Below, piece after piece: positions 1-5,817 of a stretch of 6,259 bases of DNA. Under the pieces are notes generated by a model. The model was given only the letters and a program-made list of their open reading frames with translations, did no database searches and had not been told where the DNA came from. This DNA comes from CAZADH01 sp964483805 (GTDB lineage Bacteria; Muiribacteriota; Ozemobacteria; Ozemobacterales; Ozemobacteraceae). Within the stretch, counting starts at the first letter, position 1. Each line of letters opens with the position of its first letter. Location: assembly GCA_964483805.1 (NCBI GenBank), contig CAZADH010000333.1:1-6259 (forward strand). Direction: 5' to 3'. Made by a program: the position numbers and the translations under genes.

Positions 1-80
1 AACATGAGCAATACTTGGTAGATACGCAGGCCGTCCCGCAAGACTTTGCGAAAGATGGCGAATACGAGTCGTGGCGTCAT
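1..80 (-). CDS. Probable ABC-2 exporter permease, N-terminal fragment
   Basis: Read on the minus strand, an ATG at 80-78 opens a frame that stays open for 26 codons to the window edge. It begins MTPRLVFAIFRKVLRDGLRI. The start overlaps the stop of the upstream ATPase gene as ATGA, the usual sign of translational coupling between an ABC-2 ATPase and its permease. A short basic amphipathic N-terminus (FRKVLRDGLR) followed by a turn to hydrophobic residues (VLLM) is what ABC-2 permeases typically show just before their first membrane helix. The role, the membrane channel of the exporter, is inferred from gene order and this N-terminal pattern; nearly all of the protein lies outside the window, so the substrate cannot be guessed. 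The frame itself is certain, the product less so. Confidence 0.6.
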   Translation of the reverse strand, partial: MTPRLVFAIFRKVLRDGLRIYQVLLM

Positions 81-934
81 TCGGCTCTCCAGGCATCACC
101 CGTGAGTTTGAGGAAGACTTCCTCGAGCGTCGCCTCGGCCGAGTGAATGGTGCGTACCCGACCCGCCGTTACCAACTCACCCAGTTCCCGTCTCGCTTCG
201 GCATCGGTCAAGGCAAACTCGCGCGGGGTGTCGCTGTCATGCAGGGTCACCAGCGCCATCTCGCGTCCGTGCCGCAAACGCAAGGCCTTGGGCGTATCGT
301 TGGCCACGATGCGTCCATGGTGGAGAATCGCGATCTGGTCGCAAAGCATGTTGGCCTCTTCCATATAGTGGGTGGTCAAGAAGGTGGTCGTGCCGCCCTC
401 GCGCAAACGCTTGATCAGGTTGCGGATCTCGAGGGCCGAGTACGGATCGAGCGCCGACGTGGGTTCATCGAGAAAGAAGATACGCGGCCGATGCAGCAGT
501 GCCCGCGCAATGAGCACCCGTTGCCGCATGCCGCGGGAGAGATCACGGGCGGCCTTGTCGGCATGGGCTGCGAGACCGACCTCGCCCATCATCTCGTCGG
601 CGCGGGCGTGCGGCAGGGCATAGAGATCGCAGAAAAAAGTGAGATTCTGCCGCACCGACAAGCGATCGTAGAGGTTCTGATGATCGGGCACGACCCCGAT
701 CACCGACTTGAGCCCGGCCATCTGGTCGGGAACCGACAGGCCGGCGAGGCGGATCGTCCCCGCATCGCGCGGAATCTGGCCGATCATCATGCGGATGCTG
801 GTGGTCTTGCCCGCACCGTTGGGTCCGAGGAACCCGAAAATCACGCCGGGGGGCACCGACACGTCGATACCGGCCACCGCGGGGTGACCGGAAAACTGCT
901 TGGTCAGGCCTTGAACGTGAATGATCGGTTCCAT
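77..934 (-). CDS. ABC-2-type transporter ATP-binding protein (DrrA/CcmA-like)
   Basis: A 285-residue cytoplasmic ATPase that would power an ABC-2 exporter together with the permease whose start overlaps its stop (ATGA). Visible motifs, in order: Walker A GPNGAGKTT (37-45); a Q-loop region VVPDHQNLYD (81-90) in which the usual Gln is Asp, a variant known in some ABC-2 ATPases; signature LSRGMRQRV (132-140), with Arg for the common second Gly; Walker B FFLDEPTSALD (153-163); and H-loop His189 in LTTHYMEEA. Residues from about 215 form the extra C-terminal domain usual in DrrA-type subunits and end EEVFLKLTG. The ATG at 934 is preferred because MEPIIHVQGLTKQF is a standard family N-terminus and a candidate promoter lies about 33 bases upstream. 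A GTG at 1072 would add 46 unconserved residues. No strong ribosome binding site precedes the ATG. The substrate (drug, lipid, polysaccharide or other) is unknown. Confidence 0.93.
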   Translation of the reverse strand: MEPIIHVQGLTKQFSGHPAVAGIDVSVPPGVIFGFLGPNGAGKTTSIRMMIGQIPRDAGTIRLAGLSVPDQMAGLKSVIGVVPDHQNLYDRLSVRQNLTFFCDLYALPHARADEMMGEVGLAAHADKAARDLSRGMRQRVLIARALLHRPRIFFLDEPTSALDPYSALEIRNLIKRLREGGTTTFLTTHYMEEANMLCDQIAILHHGRIVANDTPKALRLRHGREMALVTLHDSDTPREFALTDAEARRELGELVTAGRVRTIHSAEATLEEVFLKLTGDAWRAE

Positions 935-973
935 GGGTTGGCAGCCGACGCGTATGCGAGCACCGGCGGTCAC

Positions 974-1003
974 AAAATAGCAGAAGGTCTGGCAACAGGG
1001 CAA
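974..1003 (-). promoter_or_regulatory. Candidate sigma-70 promoter for the ABC operon
   Basis: Read on the minus strand: TTGCCC (1003-998) as -35, 18 bases, then TGC TATTTT, an extended -10 with the hexamer at 979-974. The expected start of transcription near 967 leaves a leader of about 33 bases before the ATG at 934. This also argues against translation from the GTG at 1072, which lies upstream of the promoter. It is a consensus match by eye only. Confidence 0.4.
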
Positions 1004-1065
1004 CCCGAGATCTGCGAACCGACCCGGGCCTGACATCAGACCGGCGCGGTCAGCAGCCGCAGCGG

Positions 1066-1094
1066 TTGACACCCCATCCTGTCTGTGGTTGAAT
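1066..1094 (+). promoter_or_regulatory. Candidate extended -10 promoter for the tad operon
   Basis: A perfect TTGACA (1066-1071) is followed after 17 bases by TTGAAT (1089-1094, four of six consensus bases). TGG directly before it (1086-1088) gives the TGn extended -10 element. Transcription would begin near 1101 and leave a leader of about 190 bases before the ATG at 1292. The site lies in the divergent spacer, about 60 bases from the opposing ABC promoter, so one regulator could control both. The same TTGACA-N14-TGG arrangement recurs at 5818. No E. coli-type certainty can be claimed for an unknown host. Confidence 0.5.
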
Positions 1095-1291
1095 GTTGCG
1101 GCATTGGGGTGGGGGTGAGTCGGGCCAAAGCCGCGTGGTTGCGGGTTGTCGCTGCGATTGCAGGTCTATGGCCGTCCGGTGGTTGCGTCCATCGCTATTC
1201 ATGTATTGTGAGCAACGCCGGTGACTCGAATGCCGGGGAGATGTCTCACGATGGTCATCCTCTCGACGGAACGCCAGCGAAGGAGCCACGC
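1095..1291 (+). other. Long untranslated leader of the tad operon
   Basis: This is the stretch between the candidate promoter and the ribosome binding site of the first tad gene. It is in frame with that gene and free of stops, but its translation (Cys/Gly/Arg-rich) does not look like protein and lies upstream of the P-loop fold. It starts with a G-rich tract (GGGGTGGGGGTGAGTCGGG, 1106-1124). An ATG at 1241 directly abuts GGGGAG and is a poor start. A weak second promoter-like pair (TTGCGT at 1183 and TATTGT at 1204) has too short a spacer to trust. No riboswitch or RNA gene is recognised. Confidence 0.4.
1280..1285 (+). promoter_or_regulatory. Ribosome binding site fixing the start at 1292
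   Basis: AAGGAG lies six bases upstream of the ATG at 1292. It is the only good Shine-Dalgarno match in the leader and decides this start over the in-frame GTG at 1085 and ATG at 1241. Confidence 0.75.
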
Positions 1292-1891
1292 ATGAATCCA
1301 GCGGGGGGAAGTCGCAAAGAACCGAAACGCGAACGCCTGTTCGTCGTGACCAGTTTTCAGGGTGGGGTTGGCAAGAGCTCGGTCGCCTGGCGTTTTGCTC
1401 ACGCCTATCGCAACCTCACCAACAAAGATGGCGCCGTTATCGAGTGGAACCGCTTCACGCCGTCCTATCTCGTCCAGGCCCTGGGGCTGCGCGACAAGAT
1501 CCCGCACTCCTTCATGGATTTCTTCATGACCAACTGGGCCGGGTTTCGCAGCGAAGATCTGGGCACCACGTTCCACCGGCAAGATGGGCTGTGGGTCGTT
1601 CCGTTCACCGATGTGCGTTCGCGCGAGAGCCTGATTCCCCGCTTCACTTTCTCGCCAATCGATGCCTGGCACGCACTGCGCCACCTGCTGCGCTGCTGCG
1701 TCTTCGAAGACCGGTTTGTCGTCATCGACATTCCGCTCACGCTTGGACTGGTCGAAATGGGCCTGTTCGAGGTTGCCGATGCCGTCTATTATTTGATGGG
1801 GCCGCAAGACCACGACCTGCAGATGGCCCGCCGTTTCCACGAAGAAGCCACCCGACTGGGTTCCCTGCGCTCGCGCGTCGTCTTCGTGCGC
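1292..1891 (+). CDS. TadZ/CpaE/MinD-like P-loop ATPase, part before the assembly gap
   Basis: Two hundred residues of a SIMIBI-class (MinD/ParA/TadZ) ATPase are visible before the N run. Residues 17-30 hold the P-loop FVVTSFQGGVGKSS, where the family's signature first lysine (KGGVGKT) is Gln23 while Lys28 and Ser29 are kept. The strand GAVIEWNRFTP (47-57) matches the position of the usual DxD/DLD strand but has Glu51 in place of Asp. Walker B is VVIDIP (143-148) with Asp146. The stretch DAVYYLMGPQDHDLQMARRF (163-182) is the typical post-Walker-B strand and helix, and RVVFVR enters the strand that normally ends in Asn. There is no N-terminal receiver-like domain as in classical CpaE. Position directly before tadA supports a TadZ role, that is, polar placement of the Tad machine. 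After the gap a different frame carries what looks like the end of the fold, so this is probably the N-terminal half of a fused gene running to 3461. Confidence 0.8.
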
Positions 1892-1920
1892 NNNNNNNNN
1901 NNNNNNNNNNNNNNNNNNNN
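1892..1920. other. Assembly gap (29 N)
   Basis: A run of 29 undetermined bases lies inside the coding region. Coding before it is in the frame of 1292 and coding after it is in the frame of 1923. These two frames join only if the true gap is one more than a multiple of three (for example 28 or 31 bases), so the stated 29 is likely an estimate. The missing residues should include the strand end and purine-contacting segment of the ParA-type fold. Confidence 0.97.
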
Positions 1921-1922
1921 AA

Positions 1923-2117
1923 GAAGATGCCGAGGAAGCGCCCGATCAGGAGTTCGAGCGAGAGTTCGTCCTGCCAATCGCCACCGATGGCGAGGGGATG
2001 CCGACGGTCAACCCGAACGTCATCAGCGATGCGAACTCGAGTTTCACCAAGAGCATGGCGGCTATCGCCGCACGAGCCCGCGAAACGCCGTACAATCAGT
2101 GGTCGGAAGACATCAAC
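1923..2117 (+). other. In-frame coding stretch joining the TadZ-like end to TadA
   Basis: This frame is open from the gap into tadA with no stop. Its codons have strongly GC-rich third positions, while the other two frames translate to Arg/Ser-rich shadow sequence. It encodes an acidic linker (EDAEEAPDQEFERE), then FVLPIATDGEGMPTVNPN and SSFTKSMAAIAARARE. These have the layout of a MinD/CpaE C-terminus: a strand with LPxxxD, a 'G-P-V' segment, then 'S..K.(M/I)..IA' in the last helix. The start codons available here are poor: the ATG at 1998 has GAGGGG immediately against it. The next useful one is the ATG at 2118, with GGAAG eight bases upstream. Either this is the middle of a TadZ-TadA fusion, or tadA begins in the gap or at one of these ATGs. 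Confidence 0.65.
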
Positions 2118-3461
2118 ATGCTGTCGGCCAAAGACCGCGCGCAAGAAGAGATCATCAAGACGTATCAAGACAAACTGCGTGCGAAGGTCGTCTCCAGCCT
2201 CGAGCGGAAGTACGGCTTGTCTGATCGCGAACTGCTGCAACGCGTCGAGGCCTCCATCGAGAAGGAGTTCGCCGCGGCGCCGCCGCCCGAGATCCCCGAT
2301 CGGAATCTGCGTGCCGAATTGAAGAAACTGATGATCGACGAGATCCTCGGACTGGGGCCTCTCGAAGACCTGATTCGCGACCCCGACGTCGACGAAATCA
2401 TGGTCAACGGGCCCAACCAGATCTTCATCGAGAAGTCGGGCAAGCTGCATGTGACCGATCGCTCGTTCAACAACAGCGATCACCTGCGCGCGGTCATCGA
2501 TCGTATTCTCATGCCGATCGGGCGCACCGTGAACGAGCGCACTCCCTATGTCGACGGGCGTCTCGCCGACGGCTCACGCGTACACGCCATCATTCCGCCG
2601 TTGTCGTTGGTCGGTCCGATGCTCACCGTGCGCAAGTTCAGTCGCAAGCCGTTCACCATGGACGACCTGGTGTTCCGGTTCAAGACCATGACCCCCGAGG
2701 TCGCCGAGTTCCTGAAATTGTGCGTCAAACTGCGCAAGAACATCATCGTCTCGGGCGGCGCCAGCTCGGGCAAGACGACGTTGCTCAATGTATTGACAAC
2801 ATACATACCCGACAACGAGCGCCTGCTCACCATCGAAGACTCGGCGGAGTTGCGGGTTGTCCATACCCACATCGGCCGCCTCGAAGCCCGCCAACAGGGC
2901 ACCGAAGCGAAAACCCAGGTCACCATTCGCGACCTGGTGCGCAATGCCCTGCGCATGCGGCCCGATCGCATCATCGTTGGCGAGTGTCGGGGCGAAGAGG
3001 CGCTCGACATGTTGCAGGCGATGAACACCGGTCACGAGGGGTCGCTGACCACGCTGCATGCGAATGCGCCCCGGGATGCGCTGGCCCGCCTCGAGACCAT
3101 GGTCCTGATGGCCGGCGTCGACTTGCCGTCGCGGGCGATTCGCGAACAGATCGCCAGCAGCATAAACGTGGTCATTCAGACCGGCCGCATCTCCGATGGA
3201 AGCCGCAAGGTCACCGAGGTCGTCGAGGTCGACGGCATCGACGGTTTGACGATTCGAACCCGCACACTGTTCCGGTTCGAGAAGCGGTGGATCAACGAAG
3301 ACGGCCGCGTTTTCGGCGAGATCGTCCCGACCGGCGAGGTTCCGGGCTTCCTGGCCGATCTTCGCGGCGGGCTCGACGAGGCGACGCGACGGTTGTTCGC
3401 GGCACCTACCGAAGCGCCACCGGCCGCCGAGGCCCCAATCGCTGCGGGGGCGTCGAGTTGA
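1998..3461 (+). CDS. tadA: TadA/CpaF secretion ATPase (PilT/VirB11 family)
   Basis: This is the hexameric cytoplasmic motor of Tad/Flp pilus assembly, which couples ATP hydrolysis to the TadB/TadC platform. Counting from the ATG at 1998 (487 residues): a helical N-terminal region with EEIIKTYQDKLRAKVV (50-65); the N-terminal domain ILGLGPLEDLIRDPDVDEIM (116-135); the arginine-containing segment RTPYVDGRLADGSRVHAIIP (181-200); Walker A GGASSGKTT (253-261); Asp box TIEDSAEL (278-285); Walker B and glutamate region RIIVGECRGEEALDML (324-339); and His box TGHEGSLTTLHAN (344-356). All key residues are present. The C-terminus is a short Ala/Pro-rich tail (about 469-487). The true start is uncertain: ATG 2118 gives 447 residues, near the family norm, while the frame is open back to 1923, suggesting fusion to the preceding ATPase. 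The next gene starts 71 bases downstream. Confidence 0.95.
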   Translation: MPTVNPNVISDANSSFTKSMAAIAARARETPYNQWSEDINMLSAKDRAQEEIIKTYQDKLRAKVVSSLERKYGLSDRELLQRVEASIEKEFAAAPPPEIPDRNLRAELKKLMIDEILGLGPLEDLIRDPDVDEIMVNGPNQIFIEKSGKLHVTDRSFNNSDHLRAVIDRILMPIGRTVNERTPYVDGRLADGSRVHAIIPPLSLVGPMLTVRKFSRKPFTMDDLVFRFKTMTPEVAEFLKLCVKLRKNIIVSGGASSGKTTLLNVLTTYIPDNERLLTIEDSAELRVVHTHIGRLEARQQGTEAKTQVTIRDLVRNALRMRPDRIIVGECRGEEALDMLQAMNTGHEGSLTTLHANAPRDALARLETMVLMAGVDLPSRAIREQIASSINVVIQTGRISDGSRKVTEVVEVDGIDGLTIRTRTLFRFEKRWINEDGRVFGEIVPTGEVPGFLADLRGGLDEATRRLFAAPTEAPPAAEAPIAAGASS

Positions 3462-3499
3462 CCCCGCGAGCCCAAACGTTTCCGCCCCCCGTTTTTTCG

Positions 3500-3515
3500 G
3501 TCACCCGGTTACCCG
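3500..3515 (+). repeat. Two tandem 8-base units after tadA
   Basis: GTCACCCG GTTACCCG, two copies of the pattern GTNACCCS, lie in the 71-base spacer between the tad genes, just before the ribosome binding site. Three related units recur at the end of the next gene (5481-5504). Each GGTNACC core is an odd palindrome. Function unknown. Confidence 0.4.
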
Positions 3516-3521
3516 TTCTTT

Positions 3522-3528
3522 GAGGAGG
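3522..3528 (+). promoter_or_regulatory. Ribosome binding site of the tadB-tadC gene
   Basis: GAGGAGG ends four bases before the ATG at 3533. It is a near-perfect anti-16S match and fixes the start; it suggests this platform gene has its own efficient initiation rather than depending on coupling to tadA. Confidence 0.75.
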
Positions 3529-3532
3529 AATC

Positions 3533-5500
3533 ATGGATGCATTGATGGAGTTGATCAACAACAACGTCGGCAGTATTGGCGCCATCGTCACGCTGATTTT
3601 CGTGATGGTGCTGATCTACATGGTCTTCGAGGCGCGCATGGAACAAGTCATGCACGAGAAGGCCAAAGACAAGATCAAGGGCGGCCTCATTCGCAACATG
3701 ACCGGCAGCTCGTTCGAAGACCAACTGGTCGAGGCGTTGTTGATGATCAGCTCGAGCCTCAAAGCCGGTCGCAATCTCGATCAGGCTTTTGAGCTGGTGG
3801 CGGTATCCACGCCGCCGCCGATGTGCACCGAGTTCCAACAGGTCGTGCAGGAGCGCCGTCTGGGCGTGCCGATGGTCGAGGCGCTGACCAACCTGATGCG
3901 CCGGGTGCCGAGTCAAGACTTGCGCCTGGCCATCAATGCCACGATTTTCCAGCAAGAGACGGGCGGCAACCTCGAAGACCTGTATCGCCAAATCGTCAGC
4001 ATGGTGTCCGAGCGCAAGAAGATCCTCGGCAAAGTTCGCGCGGGCTGCGCCCATGCGAAGCTCTCGGGCAACATGGTGGGTCTGGTGCCGATTTTCTTCT
4101 GCATCATGATGGTTTATTTCCAACCCACGTATCTGAAACCGATGCTCGATGACGCGCGCGGCTGTTTCGCGCTGGTTCTGTCGGTGCTTGCCGCCATCGT
4201 GGGCCTGGTGTTCATCAACAAGATGACCAGCAGTGTGCTCCCGGAGGCCGAAGAGTCGAGTCTCGCCCATCTCGATGTCAGACGCCGCGAAAACCGCTGG
4301 CACTTGTTCCGCCCGTTGTTGCGTGCCCTGGCCTCGATCAACGCGCGCTTCACCGGCGCGATCTGGGATCGCTACCGCGCCGAGATCCAGTATCACCTCG
4401 ACGTCGCCGGCAACCCCGCCGCACTGTCTCCCGACGAGTTCATCGCGGTCAAAGAGGTGTTTGCCCTCATCGTGATGTGCCTGGTGATCATTTTCCTCAA
4501 GCCGTTCAGCTACGGCCTCACCGGCATTCTCATGCTCATCGTTCTTTCCGGGATCGGGTTCCATGTTCCCAAGGTCTATCTCACGCGACGGACCCGGATT
4601 CGCCAGGAGAATATCGAGTACGAACTGCCGTATATGATCGACCTGCTCTCATTGGCCATCGAAGCCGGCCTCGACCTCGTCGGCGGCATTCAGAAGATCG
4701 TCGAGAAGAGCCGACCCACCGACATCATCGTCGAGTTCCAGATCTTCCTGGCCGATCTCAAACTGGGCAAGTCACTCGAAGAAGCCCTGTCCGACATGGC
4801 CGACCGCGTGCAGTTCCTGACCTTCTTCGCGTTTGTCAGCTCGCTTATCCAGGCCCAGCGCCTCGGCGCCGACATCGGCCCGACCTTGCGCGCCCAGGCC
4901 GAGCAGATGCGGTTCCAACGCCTGATTCAGGCCGAGGAGCGCATGAACCGCCTGCCCGTGCTGTTGCTGATTCCGTTGGTGTTTTTCATCTTCCCGAGCA
5001 TCTTCGTGTTGGTGATGGGTCCCTCGTTCATGAAAGTCATGAATGAGTGGGGCAACGTGGCCGGGCCGGCAGCGATCGAGCAACCGGCCACCGCCCAACC
5101 GGCCCCGCTGATCAGCACGCCACAACAGATCGTGCCGATCGAGCAGTCGGAAGTCGCACCTGGCGCCAAGCGCACAGCAACCCCGACACTGGTCACGCCT
5201 GCAACTACCCAGGCACCGGCGCCACAGCCCGCTGCGGTCCCAGCTCCGGCCCCTGCCCCGATGCCGGCTCCGGTCCCCGCGCCGGCCCCGGTGATGCCCG
5301 CGCCACAACCGGCGGTGCAGCCGGCGCCCATCCAACCGGTGCCGCCTGTTGCCCCAGCTCCTGCAATCGTCGTGCCGCCACCTGCCCCGACCCCGGTTCC
5401 GGCGCCGACTCCGGCGCCCGCTCCGGCCCCTTCTGCGGAAGCCACACCCAAACCCGCTCCAACGGCGCCGGCGCCACAGGGTAACCCCGTGACCCCGTAA
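3533..5500 (+). CDS. Fused TadB-TadC inner-membrane platform protein with Pro/Ala-rich tail
   Basis: Two T2SSF (GspF/TadB/TadC) domains occur in one 655-residue chain; TadB and TadC are normally separate proteins of about 300 residues. First unit, TadB-like: membrane helix about 14-31, cytoplasmic domain about 60-175 with ISSSLKAGRNLDQAFELVA (72-90) and TGGNLEDLYRQI (143-154), then helices about 182-196 and 210-228. A basic linker (RRRENR) leads to the second unit, TadC-like, with its usual lead-in YHLDVAGNPAALSPDEFIAVKEV (287-309, shown in part), helices 306-323 and 328-345, the domain with ELPYMIDLLSLAIEAGLDL (364-382), QAQRLGADIGPTLRAQAEQMR (440-460) and AEERMNR, and a last helix 474-497. 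Basic residues place both domains in the cytoplasm and both termini outside. Residues from about 510 form a Pro/Ala-rich tail, predicted periplasmic. TadA would drive this platform. The first unit lacks the second N-terminal helix often seen in TadB. Confidence 0.93.
   Translation: MDALMELINNNVGSIGAIVTLIFVMVLIYMVFEARMEQVMHEKAKDKIKGGLIRNMTGSSFEDQLVEALLMISSSLKAGRNLDQAFELVAVSTPPPMCTEFQQVVQERRLGVPMVEALTNLMRRVPSQDLRLAINATIFQQETGGNLEDLYRQIVSMVSERKKILGKVRAGCAHAKLSGNMVGLVPIFFCIMMVYFQPTYLKPMLDDARGCFALVLSVLAAIVGLVFINKMTSSVLPEAEESSLAHLDVRRRENRWHLFRPLLRALASINARFTGAIWDRYRAEIQYHLDVAGNPAALSPDEFIAVKEVFALIVMCLVIIFLKPFSYGLTGILMLIVLSGIGFHVPKVYLTRRTRIRQENIEYELPYMIDLLSLAIEAGLDLVGGIQKIVEKSRPTDIIVEFQIFLADLKLGKSLEEALSDMADRVQFLTFFAFVSSLIQAQRLGADIGPTLRAQAEQMRFQRLIQAEERMNRLPVLLLIPLVFFIFPSIFVLVMGPSFMKVMNEWGNVAGPAAIEQPATAQPAPLISTPQQIVPIEQSEVAPGAKRTATPTLVTPATTQAPAPQPAAVPAPAPAPMPAPVPAPAPVMPAPQPAVQPAPIQPVPPVAPAPAIVVPPPAPTPVPAPTPAPAPAPSAEATPKPAPTAPAPQGNPVTP
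5213..5497 (+). repeat. Low-complexity Pro/Ala-coding tract in the tadBC tail
   Basis: Codons 561-655 of the platform gene are dominated by PA, PAP and PVPAP steps written with CC(G/C/T) and GC(G/C/T) codons, interrupted by a few Val, Gln and Met residues. The tract keeps its frame to the stop, so it is translated rather than a remnant. Such sequence is prone to slippage and to length variation between strains. It is preceded by a more mixed Thr/Pro/Gln-rich segment (about residues 510-560). Confidence 0.75.
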
Positions 5501-5504
5501 CCCG
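5481..5504 (+). repeat. Three tandem 8-base units at the tadBC stop
   Basis: GTAACCCC GTGACCCC GTAACCCG runs through the last codons and the TAA stop. The pattern GTNACCCS is shared with the pair at 3500-3515 after tadA, and the two loci match at 15 of 18 bases over 3501-3518 and 5490-5507. It may be chance in C-rich sequence. Confidence 0.35.
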
Positions 5505-5524
5505 TTCAACCGCTCCGCTCGTCG

Positions 5525-5573
5525 CTGACGAGTGCAGGCCCTCACGGGTCATGCACTCGTCAGTTTGCTTTTT
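5525..5573 (+). terminator. Rho-independent terminator closing the tad operon
   Basis: CTGACGAGTGCA (5525-5536) pairs perfectly over 12 bases with TGCACTCGTCAG (5552-5563). Inside the loop a second short stem can form (GGCCC at 5537-5541 with GGGTC at 5546-5550) across one A-A mismatch. The hairpin is followed at once by TTTGCTTTTT. It starts 24 bases after the stop at 5500 and marks the end of the tad unit. Confidence 0.9.
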
Positions 5574-5734
5574 GGCCCCATCGGCCAGGGTTCGCCGACC
5601 CCAAACCGGCGCACCAGGGTACGGGCAACTCGAGCCACCGCCAAAAGAACCGATCAATTCGCACCGCGACGATGAACGTAACAAATGACTCTGATCAGAA
5701 CCCCGCAAAACGAAACAACCACGAATTTTCTTGC

Positions 5735-5804
5735 AGTGTACGCGAAACGATTTTTTGCACCAACGCACCGTGCATTCACGATCGACATAGTGTACCGATT
5801 TTTG
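5735..5804 (+). repeat. Imperfect direct repeat upstream of the last promoter
   Basis: AGTGTAC (5735-5741) followed six bases later by CGATTTTTTG (5748-5757) recurs as AGTGTAC (5789-5795) followed directly by CGATTTTTG (5796-5804). The two AGTGTAC elements start 54 bases apart, about five helical turns, and the second ends about 14 bases before the -35 box at 5818. The position suits binding sites for an activator or repressor of the gene at 5926, but no known operator is recognised. Confidence 0.35.
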
Positions 5805-5817
5805 TGATTTCAAGCCA

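Noticed and set aside
71..1033. Long plus-strand frame opposite the ABC ATPase
   Set aside because: The minus strand encodes a complete ABC ATPase with all motifs; the plus-strand translation has none.
935..1072. N-terminal extension of the ABC ATPase from the GTG at 1072
   Set aside because: The extra 46 residues are unlike the family, the promoter candidate at 974-1003 lies downstream of that start, and the ATG at 934 gives a standard ABC N-terminus.
1085..1291. N-terminal extension of the TadZ-like gene from the GTG at 1085
   Set aside because: The start lies within the candidate promoter, the translation is not protein-like, and AAGGAG six bases before the ATG at 1292 is a much better start signal.
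1921..2224. Continuation of the first tad ATPase in its original frame after the N gap
   Set aside because: The translation is Arg/His-rich shadow sequence with poor codon pattern; the frame of 1923 carries the real coding signal.
4927..5451. Minus-strand Gly/Ala-rich frame resembling a repeat protein
   Set aside because: It is the complement of the Pro/Ala codons; low-complexity GC-rich coding leaves such antisense frames open by composition.
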